Assembly: GCA_019426215.1 (NCBI GenBank)
Contig: CM033405.1
Coordinates: forward strand, 31,154,199-31,218,198
Direction: 5' to 3'
Length of the DNA: 64,000 bases
Origin: Buddleja alternifolia
Taxonomy: Eukaryota > Streptophyta > Magnoliopsida > Lamiales > Scrophulariaceae
Made by a program: the position numbers and the translations under genes. The notes beneath the pieces are model-generated. The model had not been told where the DNA came from. It was given only the letters and a program-made list of their open reading frames with translations, and made no database searches. Every line of letters starts with the position of its first letter. The first letter of the stretch is position 1. Positions 53,490 through 64,000 of the stretch are shown here, piece by piece.

Positions 53490-56294
53490 TTTTTTTGTGT
53501 AATATAATGACTATTTGGATTTTCAAAGTGGGATTATTCTTTCGTGGGATTATGTTTGTGTTGATGATCTTATTTTATGGTCAGTGAAATAATTGTTTGG
53601 TAACCAGCAATATGGTGTTCTTGTGGTGATTTTGTTAGGTCTTCGGTTGAATGTTAAGAGTTCGAATTGTGCTGATGATGTAGAGCGAGCCATTTCATAT
53701 GAGTATGTTATTGTTAGCGGTGACCGATTTATAATAGTTGATTTAGTGGAGAGTTAATGTTTATTGTTTTGTTGGTTATGGGGTTGCAGTGGGACTCATA
53801 ATATTTGATCTAGTGGGGTTTAACCTTCATATTTCAGTGGGGTTATAGTGCGGTCTATAATGTTTGATTCGGTGAGAACTAATGTTAACTTTTCATTTTT
53901 GCATTGGGTTTGCGGTGATTAAGTCGAGCTATATATCATTGTTGTCTTTATTGGGTTAGTCACGACAAATTTCACCAACTCTAGCATTTTATCGAGCGGG
54001 AAAAAAAGTGTTGGGTCAATTTTTATAGTTTTCAGATACGTTTAAGTCAAAAATCAAGTGCATATTCAATTTGGTCGCACACAAGTACATAGTAAACCGG
54101 ATTACGGTTGTCTTATGAATACTTGTAATCATTTTGGATTCACTTGACTTGTGTGTTGACAATAATTTTAGTGATTCATATGGATTCATTAGACTCGTGT
54201 GTTGACTATAACTTGAGTTATTCATATGGATTCATTAGACTTCAACGTTGACTATAATATGAGTGATTCATAAGGATTCATTAGACTTGGGAGTTGACTA
54301 TAGTTTGAGTGATTCATATGAATTCTTGTGGATATAAGTTTCGATATAATGTGCAATTTTTAGACCTTGCAGTTCAAATGTCAAAATTTATGTTTGGATT
54401 CCATTGAGTCATTGACTTCTTTTTGTGTGTAATGACTATTTGAATTTTCAAAGTTGGATTATTCTTTTGTGGGATTATGTTTGTGTTGATGATTTTGTTA
54501 TTATTGTTTTATGGTTAGGGAAATAATTGTTTAGTAACCACCAATATGGTGTTTTTGTAGTGATTTTGTTAAGTTTTCGGTTGAATGTTAAGAGTTCGAA
54601 TTTTGCTGATGATGTAGAGCGTGTCATTTTATATGAGTATGTTATTGTTAGCGGTGATTGATTTATAATACTTGATTCAGTGGGGAGTCAATGATTATTG
54701 TTTTGTTGGTTATGGGGTTGCAGTGGGCTTATAATAATTTGATCTAGTGGGGCTTAACCTTCATATTTCAGTGGAGTTATAGTGCAGTCTATAATGTTTG
54801 ATTCGGTGAGAACTAACGTTAACTTTTCATTGTTGCATTGGGTTTGAAATAATTAAGTCGAGCTATATATCATTGTTGTCTTTATTGGGTTAGTCACAAC
54901 AAATTTCACCAACTCTAGCCTTTTATCGAGCGGAAAAAAAGTGTTGGGTCAATTTTTATAGTTTTGAGATATGTTTAAGTCAAAAACCAAGTGCATATTC
55001 AATTTGGTGGCACACAAGTACATAGTAAACATGATTGTGTTTGTCTTATGAATATTTGTAATCATTTGGATTCACTTTACTTGTGTGTTGACTATAATTT
55101 TAGTGATTCATATGGATTCATTAGACTCATGTGTTGACTATAATCTGAGTGATTCATAAAGATTCATTAGACTTGGGCGTTGACTATAGTTTGAGTGATT
55201 CAAATGGATTCTTGTGGATATAAGTTTCGATATAATATGCAATTTTTAGACCTTGCAGTTGAAAAGTCAAGATTTATGTTTGGATTCCATTAAGTCTTTG
55301 ACCTCTTTTTTGCGTAATGTAATGACTATTTGGATTTTCAAAGTTGGATTATTCTTTCGTGGGATTATGTTTGTGTTGATGATCTTAGTGTAATATTGTT
55401 ATTATTGTTTTATGGTTAGTGAAATAATTGTTTAGTAACCACCACTATGGTGGTCTTGTAGTGATTTTGTTAGGTTTTTAATTGAATGTTAAGAGTTCGA
55501 ATTTTGCTAATGATGTAGAGCGCGTCATTTCATATGAGTATGTTATTGTTAGCGGTGACTGATTTATAATACTTGATTCAGTGGGGAGTCAATGATTATT
55601 GTTTTGTTGGTTATGGGGTTGCAGTGGGGCTTATAATAATTTGATCTAGTGGGGCTTAACCTTCATATTTCAGTGGGGTTGTAGTGTGGTCTATAATGTT
55701 TGATTCAGTGAGAATTTAACTTTAACTTTTCATTGTTGAATTGGGTTTGCGGTGATCAGATCGAGCTACATATCATTGTTGTCTTTATTGGGTTAGTCAC
55801 AGCAAATTTCACCAACTCTAGCTTTTTATCGAGCAGGAAAAATGTGTTGAGTCGATTTTTATAGTTTTGAGATACGTTTAAGTCAAAAACCAAGTGCATA
55901 TTCAATTTGGTGGCACGTAATTACATAATAATACATATTAAACATGATTACGATTGTCTTAAGAATATTTGTAATCATTTTGGATTCATTTGACTTGTGT
56001 ATTGACTATAATTTTAGTGATTCATATGGATTCATTAGACTTGTGTGTTGACTGTTGACTACAATTTGAGTGATTCATGTGGATTCAATAGACTTTGGGG
56101 TTGACTATAATCTGAGTGATTCATATGATTCATTTGACTTCGGCGTTGACTATCGTTTGAGTGATTCATATGGATTCTTGTGGATATAAATTTCGATATA
56201 ATATGCAATTTTTAGACCTTGCAGTTGAAAAGTCAAAATTTATGTTTGGATTCCATCAATTCTGATGAGTCTTTGACTTCTTTTTTGTGTAATC
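53490..56294. repeat. Three-unit tandem repeat, about 0.9 kb per unit, with nested 40-bp repeats
   Basis: Units start at about 53490, 54417 and 55304 with ATGACTATTTGGATTTTCAA or close variants, followed by TGGGATTATGTTTGTGTTGA, GTTATTGTTAGCGGTGA, TCAATTTTTATAGTTTTGAGA-like words and a closing TTTTTAGACCTTGCAGTT. Near the end of each unit, GATTCATATGGATTCATTAG plus a TGTTGACTATAAT segment repeats two to five times. The units are highly similar. All frames are interrupted, so it is probably non-coding. Confidence 0.92.
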
Positions 56295-56665
56295 TTGATT
56301 GTACATTTTTGTATTGGAAAAACACTTTTGACAAAGTTGAAAATTCAAATTATTTTCATCATTAGTTCAACGAGAAACAATTAACTTCATAATGTTTTGT
56401 GAACTCGAATGGGTGAATCGACGTGATTGTTCCAAAACTACATGTTTTGTGATCTTGTAATATTAACCTATATATTATGACGTACCCTTATTTGTATAGA
56501 GTATTTGTCTTATTTATTCACGTCAAACTACAAATTACATTTTAGAAATTTTTGCTAAATACATATAAGCGAAATTTTTATATATAAAAAATGCCACAAT
56601 ATCTTTCAATCCAAAAGTTCATATTACTATATCTCATTCCAAAAAAGAAAATATATATATATATG

Positions 56666-58359
56666 GAGAAAAAATATTTTTGATCCCATAGAACATGGCA
56701 AGTTACATTTTTGATCCTGTTTTTTTTGGACTCGACATTTTTAGTCCTATAGGAGTTAAAATGGTGCGCCATTGGTCCTCTCTGTCAAGTTTGACAAAAT
56801 TTATCATGTGGAGGTCACGTGCCGGTTAGGTAGGGCCTTTTTGCGAGTTTTTCAGAAATTTTGGGAGCTACTCGAAAATAATGAGAAAAATAAAAAAAAT
56901 TAGAAAATAGAAACAAAACTAGAAATAAACTCTGAAATTAGAAAATATTTTCTAAAAATTAAAAAAATAGAGGAAATCAAAGAAAGCAAATTCAAAAATT
57001 ATGAAAAATTATAAAATATTTAAATTTAGAAAAATAAAAATAACTGGATAAAACAAATAGAATTTTGTTGAAAATAAGAAAATATTTCAGAAAAATAAAA
57101 AAATAAAAATGAGAAAAAAGAAACAATTTCTCGAAATTAATAAACATTTAAGAAAATTCAAAAAAGAAATAGAAGAACAAATAGAAAAATTCTTAAAAAG
57201 GGAAAATATTTCAAAAATTCTAAATACTTAAGAAAACAAAAATAAAACAGAAAAATATAGAAATAATTCTGAAAATCAAAAAATATTTCAAAAAATTCAA
57301 GAAAATTTAAAAGAATTAGAAAAATATAAAAATCAGAAAAAAAATTAAACAATTCTGGAAAATCAAAAAATATATCAAAAAAATAAAAAATACAAAAAAA
57401 AAATTAAATAAGAAAGCGTTACACAAAATTCAAAGATATTAAGAAAAAAAATTAGAAATAAAACATGAAAATAAATAAGAACAACTAGAAAAATTCTCAA
57501 AATTAGATAATTAATAATAATAAAAGATAAAAAGAAAAAGCAAAGGAAACATAAAATCATCCATATACTTCCATCCCAATCTACCCAAACCACCCCACCC
57601 CACTACACCCTCCCCTATCAAACCTTCCGATCTCCCTCCTCTCCTAGAACCACCAGTTTTTCCCCCTCCCCAAACACCACAACTCTCTTCTGCCACCACC
57701 GTGCCGCAACCCTCTCTCTTCAAGTCAAGCCACTAATCGAAATCCAAATCACCAAAGATTTATGCATCATAAATCAAAATGAAAAAAGAAAATTGAAGAG
57801 AATTTTCACAGGTTCCATTTTGTTCCTCTATTTCCTTCAAAAGCGGGTGCCATGCAAGGTAGGGGGAGGGAGAGCTAGGTTGAATTCCATCTTTATAATT
57901 TCTATTTCCTTTAAAGGTGAACACCGTTCAGGTGGAGTAAATTAGTCCTGGGAGTGGATTTTAAAATTGGTCTGGGGGCCTCGGGAGAGATGGGTCGTCG
58001 TGTTGTGGGTCGTCGGCTTTGGAGAGAGGGGGCTTCAGGGCTGTGATTTTGGGTGGCGTGGGGAAGATAAAGGAAAGTGAAAATTAGGCAAGAAGAACAA
58101 GAAAATATAAAAGGAAAAAACAAAATAGGTGGGGGGGGTAAAAATTTCTTGTGGCCCCTAAATATTTGAAAAACTTGCAAAAACGCTCTATGTAACCGGC
58201 ACGTGACCACCACGTGATAAATTCCATCAAAAAGTTGACGCAGAAGACCAATGACACACCATTTTAACTCTTACGGGACTCAAAATGTTGAGTCCAAAAA
58301 AAAAAGGTACAAAAAATGCAACTTGTCACATGCTATAGGACCAAAAGTGTTTTTTTCTC
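56666..58359. mobile_element. 1.7 kb element with TIRs of about 200 bp and an A-rich core
   Basis: The left arm (GAGAAAAAATATTTTTGATC, AACATGGCAAGTTACATTTT, GGTCACGTGCCGGTTA) pairs with the right arm (TAACCGGCACGTGACC, CAACTTGTCACATGCTATAG). The core from 56870 to 57540 is strikingly A-rich on the plus strand. The adjoining 57540-57730 is C-rich with little G, and might be a captured genomic fragment. No transposase. Probably Mutator-like; target duplication unclear. Confidence 0.75.
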
Positions 58360-59355
58360 TATGGGGAAAAAAAACACTTCTTTTATATTTAAGAATGAAC
58401 AAATGATTTTTTTATAGAAATCTTGTATTTAGAGTTTCCAATTGATAACTTGTGTCCATCAGTCTTATTGACTTTTTGGTATATTATAAAAAAAAATGTT
58501 TTTGAATTGATTGGCATGCCAAAAAAAATATAAAAAAAATGCATAAAATCTTTCTAATACTTGCGTTAATAGAAAAGGTAAAATTCTTATTAAAATCATA
58601 CAATTTAAGAATTAAAAAAAAACTAAAAAGAAAAAAAATTCTAAAAAATAACCAGTTGATTTATTGTGAACCTAAGAAATCAATGATATCTCAATTCTTC
58701 GAATGAAAATTTGTTTGAACACTCATTGTAGATTGGAAAATATATCTAAATTTTTTTTCGAATATAAAATTTATTATACTAATTCTTTAATAATTTGCCT
58801 AAAACTTTATTTGGGACTTTTTGCCAAAATCTACACGTCACACGATAATTTTGTACTTGTCATGTGATATTCTCTGGAGTATGAATATTCAGGTAACAAA
58901 TGTTTTTTTTTTTTTTTTCTTAATTCTAAATAAGGGGGATACACAGACCCGATAAATTCGGACTGATAGTTTTTAATCACAGGTCATAGGGACTCTATAA
59001 AACTCCAAATAAGGAGAAAAAAATCACAACTTATAATAATAACCTGGAATTGAACAGGACCTCTCACATTAACATGAAAGTTAATATCACTAAACTAAAA
59101 TGTCTTGGGTTCATATTAGTAACTTGAATCAAATACGACATAAATTTATCTTGGGTCTAATAAATAGTATGTGCCAACTTTAGTTACAACCCATTAATGC
59201 TAATTTAATATTCATTTTTAACTCTTACATTGTGAAAGAAAGAAATGCACATTAGAATAAGTGAATAACTAATGCAATAAATCATACAAAATGCTAGCCT
59301 TGTATGCAACATTAATGAATCGTTCTTCTTAATAAAATACGAAGTTTTATGTTAT
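58360..59355. other. AT-rich intergenic DNA, no gene seen
   Basis: Only long A/T tracts and a stretch at 58920-59080 that resembles, in reverse orientation, the possible SINE relic near 15600. Nothing codes. Confidence 0.5.
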
Positions 59356-60598
59356 GGCTGCTGATAATGCCAAATCAAAAACCCTCTTGCCAAAGCAAAC
59401 TTCTTCAAATGCCACTTTTATCCTTCATATTCAAAGAACAATATCCAATAATCACTCTCTTTCCTATTAAAATCACAATATCCAATAATCACTCTCTTTC
59501 CTATTAAAATCCTTGAAAGTTATTCTCTCTATATATATTAAATTAAGAAACAGCAAAGCCCACTTCTCTTACATTCATCAACACGATTGCCTCCATGTTT
59601 TATTTTTAATTTTTGTCGACGCTTACAAACTTTATTTTGTATATTAACTTTTTTTTAATCAAAATGGTTCGATAAACATAAGTAAAAATATATCTATAGT
59701 ATATAGCCTATTAGTAATTTAGTACAACCAAATAATATGTTTATTTAATATTTACTCCTTTTTGTTTTTATCGCAATAACCTATAAATTCTTTTAATCCT
59801 GAATACCAACAAATAAATATCATTAATTTATTAATATGTGATGTCATATCTTTTGGTTTTATGGTCAAATTTGGGTAGTTATAATCTTGCACTAATATCT
59901 ATTAACAAATTAATCTGTATGTAAAATAAATATTATTATTTTTTAATTGCCATTGGATATTGTATTAATAGAAAATTTATTACTAAGTAATATTATGGTC
60001 TTAATTTGTTCTAGGGCTTCAATTGCAATACTTCTTGCATAAATAATTCTCTTTAATTTTAAATCTTAAATATCAGTTTGAAACCATCTATATATTTTTA
60101 ATGAAATAAATATTGGTATGAATTACATTACAGATTTTTTATTCAATATTATAGTATAAAATACACTATGATGAGACTGAGTTAGCATATTCTTATGAAC
60201 GAAAATAACTTCTATATATGAAGTAAAGAATTTGCTTGAATATTTTTATGTCCATAAGATTTACCTAGAAGTTTTTTTATTAATTTCTTCTTAATAATTT
60301 CAGTGAGTAGAATGGCAATTAAAAGAATTGGAAATAGGGAAAGAAAATATATAATATTTATAATTCAAAACTTGACCCAGTTTAAAAATAAAGAAAAAAA
60401 ATTTAAGAGTGACTTGGCAGGTGGCACAAGACACGCATAACATTCATAGTCACAACACACAGCACTTAGGGGATTAAATCACTAATTATGGAACTGATTG
60501 GTAACTATTTTAATGACCATTGACCGTGGAGGACATAGTAGTCATTTCATTCATTTTGCTCTGCCAAGAGGGTTTTTGCTTTGGCATTATCACCAGCC
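59356..60598. mobile_element. 1.24 kb Mutator-like element with perfect 9-bp target duplication
   Basis: Flanked by TTATGTTAT at 59347-59355 and 60599-60607. Terminal repeats start GGCTGCTGATAATGCCAAAT and GGCTGGTGATAATGCCAAAG, then AAAAACCCTCTTG on both arms. The interior is AT-rich and has no transposase; it includes an internal direct repeat (CAATATCCAATAATCACTCT twice near 59440-59510). Confidence 0.88.
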
Positions 60599-62413
60599 TT
60601 ATGTTATTTATATAGTTAAGAGTATATAAGGAGGACAATACAACGTGATAAAGTTTGCATCTAATTATACGAAAATATGGAAATACACTCTAAAGCTAGA
60701 ACCATCCAACTAATTAAAGCTAGGAAATCAACTCTTATAAAGGTAAAGAAAACCGGGAACGATCCGGAATCATACTAAGGCAGAGAACAAGACAGTGTAC
60801 CCCGACAAAGATTTATCGACACACGTGTGGGATAAAATGGGTGCCGACCTTCAACGCGATATAATGAAATCCTCTCGACTAATAAAGATTAGTTTTTTAA
60901 GTACAATGGGCCTAGCGTCCACCGTCGCCCACTAAGAGATAATTGACCATTTGAGGGGAGGGAGTGGTGAGGGCATCTTATTTTCCCTATTTAAATTGCT
61001 CATGATGAAAAAAATTAATTAGAAAAAAATAACTTCTAGAAAGAAAAATATTATATATTCATGATTTCGTAAAGACAATTAGTTATTTAAATGGCTTGAC
61101 AGTGGCTGGCTACTAACATAGATTATTGAAGATAAATTAACTAGGTTTAATCTATAAGCTTCGATAAAAATTATTGATATCGCTAAAATATCTCATAAGG
61201 TCATGTCATTGCAAATCAAAACCTAGCGTTTAATTCAAGTTAATAAAAAACATATCAACATGACGATATACACGTGATTCATGAAAGCCATTGCTCTCTA
61301 GAAGAATTAATCAAATTCACTTGTTATACACTAATTGACGCTAACCAAAGACGCATCATGATTAGTACCCCGTTCTGTCGAGCTAGTTCGTTAGAGTTCA
61401 CCTCTTTTTTTTATTAAAAAAAAGAAAATTATTCTCATTACTTATGTTTGGTATTTTATTATTTTTATTATTAAAAATTTAGAATCTAAGAAATCGAGAT
61501 CTTGCTAATTTATGACAATTACTAAGGTTTAACTAGGTAATGTTTTTTTCTATTAGAAATCTTGAGTTAGACTATCACCGATTGTGTGTGTCTTTCTCTA
61601 CTTCTATTGTAATTTTTAGTTGATTGTAATAATGGTTAAATGATTGTAATTTATTTTTATTTGACATTCATAACTTGTATCGTATCGTGTAATTGATTCA
61701 TTAAAAAATAATATGTAATGTGTTTTTCTAAAGAAAAATTAAACTATCATTTAACTTATTTTTAAAATTCTATTTCAACCTAGTCGAAATTCTATTTTCA
61801 CATCCTTTTTTCGGATGAAAAAGGAAAAAGACAATAGAGAAGGGTGTAAGCAAGGCCCAGTTAATTGAATTGCTGTAACAAATAGATGGCCCAAATATGG
61901 ATTCCAAGTATAATCATATTCATGGCCCTAAATAGGGACTATAATTTTTTTCTTATTCTGTTGCTATGTTCTAAATTCTAATGCGCTTTAACAAGCTTTG
62001 ACAAAATTTCATGGCGAACTACGCATAATAATATGATGGGTTATTTAGACTGATCAAGGCCAATGAAGTTGGAGGATCGAAGGAAGGAAAGGAAACAGGC
62101 GAAAACGGCTAAACATGGGCCCAAGTGGCATCGAAGATAGTAGCTAACGTTGCAGCGTCTCATGAATTTGACGCAACGCCGCGGCATTCGTGACAGTGTC
62201 ATGTCCAGTAGCTAAAAAATTAATGAACGCTGCAGCATTTGGCAACATGTTGGCAGATTCATTGTGCGAAAAGGGCTCAATTTTTGCAGTTTTTGGGGCT
62301 TGTTTGAGAAGGATTTGTTTCCTACTTTGTCTCCAGATTTTCCAAATCTCTACAAGCTATATATATTGAATTTACTCTTGTATTATGTATCACTCCAATA
62401 AATTAATAAAAAC
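60599..62413. other. Intergenic DNA, possible retroelement remnant; no gene seen
   Basis: The stretch 62080-62400 is less AT-rich (CGCTGCAGCATT, AACGCCGCGGCATT) and ends with AATAAATTAATAAA before the hAT-like element. It could be a solo LTR, but I cannot place matching ends. The rest shows nothing recognisable. Confidence 0.45.
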
Positions 62414-63146
62414 CTATGACGCACGGATACTTCTAAAAAAGGTCTCGTATAGTATCGTATGCGTATCCAGCATGGATACAAGGTGGATACGTATCGGATA
62501 CATTTCTTTAAGTATCCAAAATAAAAAGATAAATTTGATACGCGATGGATAGAGGTGGATACATTTTGGATATGAAAAATTGAAGTATCCGATACAAGTT
62601 GGGTTTTATTTAATACAATGCGAAAATTTTATGTCAAAATAAAAAAAAAAAGTAATCTTTTGACGATGATCCTCCTTTTACGAACAAAGATTCTTATACT
62701 TTTATTATATATTTATTATCTAGTTTGACTAATTGCTCGAACTTATGGATCATTTTATTGCTTGTGGCTACTGATTAGGAGATTTATTCGTATAATAATT
62801 ATTATAATGACATGTTTTTTAAGTTTGCAATAGTTATATGACCTCATTCAGTGGATTACACGAAAATTTGAGTTTTTACAACTATGTTTGTTACAAAATC
62901 CTAATAAGGTAAATTTTATTCTGGATTCTAAATATATGCCACTATGTAAGAACTATGTGTATGGAATAGATCATGGCTTATATATATATATATATTACGT
63001 TTCAAAATTTTAGGATACGATACGCCGGATATACGTAATATATATATATATATATTACGTATATCCGGCGTATCGTATCCTAAAATTTTGAAAATTTATG
63101 TATCCCATATGCGTGTCGTATCCGTATCTGTATCCGAGCATTATAG
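62414..63146. mobile_element. hAT-like element, GTATCC type, perfect 8-bp target duplication
   Basis: Flanked exactly by ATAAAAAC at 62406-62413 and 63147-63154. Ends CTATGACGCACGGATAC and, from the right, CTATAATGCTCGGATAC. Subterminal regions are crowded with GTATCC/GGATAC. No transposase. It shares its termini with 6843-7456, although the internal repeats differ. Confidence 0.82.
63000..63093. repeat. 94-bp perfect palindrome inside the hAT-like element
   Basis: Two 47-bp arms are exact reverse complements with no spacer; the centre is an AT run at 63046/63047. Each arm contains AGGATACGATACGCCGGATA. A second TATATATTACGT just upstream (62989-63000) repeats the centre. Confidence 0.95.
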
Positions 63147-63404
63147 ATAAAAACTCTAGTGTAGGGCGTATGCTAATTGTTACTTTTCAAGTCTTTACCT
63201 GCATTGATTCGTAATATAATATAGGAAAATATATTTATTATCACTCAGAGCTAAAGCTTTGCTTGCAATTTTTTCTTCAATTTAGAATTATATCCGAGTT
63301 TGTCTTGATTATAAATAGGTCTTGCTGCTACTAAATTGTATAGAATAGAGTTGTAGCTAATTGGACTAGTTAAAACTCACATTATACTTACACATACATA
63401 TGTA

Positions 63405-63922
63405 TAATTGAAAGTCACTTTTATGTCCCGTATTCATTTTGGACATAACGAATAATACCCCTACTTTTGACTTAAACTGTTTAATACACTTACTTTAGGG
63501 ATCACATATTATACCCGACCATTAATACTCTATATTTGGCAAGAAAAATAGTTTTATTTAAAAGTTGAAAACTATATAATAATTATTAATTGAAGATTAT
63601 CTAATCAAAAGCATAAACTTTAATAATTTATCAATATATTAATTATTCTAACTAGTGACTCATACAAAATATTTTTTCCCAATTTAAAAATGAGTACAAG
63701 CAAGTTATCTTACAAAATAATATTAAAATAGGACGTAGTTTTACTCAAGAATAATTTATTTTTATACCCGTACGTGGACGAATTTGTTTATTTTATGTTC
63801 CCTTATAATTTAGCCATTTTTTCATCTGTAATTCTCAACAAAAACTCGCAACATACTCAAACGTATTAAATACCAAAATTTTATCATCTCGTATTTAACT
63901 AACTAGGCTCGCATGACATATC
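63405..63922 (+). repeat. Dispersed repeat, copy 2 (partner of 1680-2226)
   Basis: Same block order and orientation as copy 1 near the left end, including ATAACGAATAATAC, AATACTCTATATTTGGCAA and ATTTAGCCATTTTTTCATC. No coding capacity. About 260 bp of plain DNA separate it from the preceding element. Confidence 0.55.
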
Positions 63923-64000
63923 AATCATTTTCAATCGATGTAACGAAGTTTTAACTGAGCTATAAAACATGCCAAATCTTATATAAATATTAAAGGTAAG

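Noticed and set aside
53640..55530. tRNA-like words (AGTTCGAATT and GTAGAGCG) in the tandem array
   Set aside because: The order is B-box-like before A-box-like, with no acceptor stem; they recur only because the unit is repeated.
57511..58213. Proline- and glycine-rich open frames
   Set aside because: Low-complexity sequence inside the long-TIR element; no domain, no splice context, composition explains the lack of stops.

Overview
The window is nuclear DNA from a flowering plant, most likely a eudicot. It is AT-rich, with intron-containing genes (GT..AG introns) separated by long stretches full of transposon relics. Four host genes are recognisable, all on the minus strand: an Adagio/ZEITLUPE-type blue-light receptor F-box protein (8536-14238), a small TMEM230-family membrane protein (18334-20966), a NO66/MINA53-type JmjC (cupin_4) ribosomal oxygenase (32458-37037) and a villin of the VLN4 type (40401-51318). 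I found no tRNA, rRNA or CRISPR array.

Layout. 1-8535: gene-free, AT-rich, with transposon relics and a decayed minisatellite. 8536-14238: ADO1/ZTL, with a 3.8 kb intron that splits the photoactive cysteine codon and carries a transposon. 14.4-18.3 kb: a cluster of mobile elements (long-TIR element, tRNA-type SINE, hAT MITE). 18.3-21 kb: TMEM230, with two MITEs in its intron. 20.6-34.1 kb: the most unusual part. A segment running from TMEM230 intron 1 to the catalytic exon of the oxygenase gene occurs twice in direct orientation (20612-24483 and 29486-34081), and a 5.0 kb fragment of an endogenous caulimovirid (plant pararetrovirus) sits exactly between the copies. Each host gene therefore has one intact copy and one truncated copy. 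Both units carry the same TRIM retroelement. 35-40 kb: remainder of the oxygenase gene, then MITE-rich intergenic DNA. 40.4-52.8 kb: VLN4, about 20 exons including an 11-nt microexon, with at least six MITEs and a G31 tract in its introns. 53-64 kb: no gene seen; it holds a three-unit tandem repeat of about 0.9 kb, a 1.7 kb long-TIR element, a 1.24 kb Mutator-like element with a perfect 9-bp target duplication, and an hAT-like element with a perfect 8-bp duplication that contains a 94-bp perfect palindrome.

The host genes have unrelated roles: clock and photoperiod control, endomembrane trafficking, ribosome or chromatin hydroxylation, and actin bundling. They do not form a pathway. The best stories are the viral fragment at a tandem-duplication junction, and the many elements whose ends and target duplications can be read directly. 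Exon coordinates come from splice signals plus frame continuity and have not been tested against transcripts.
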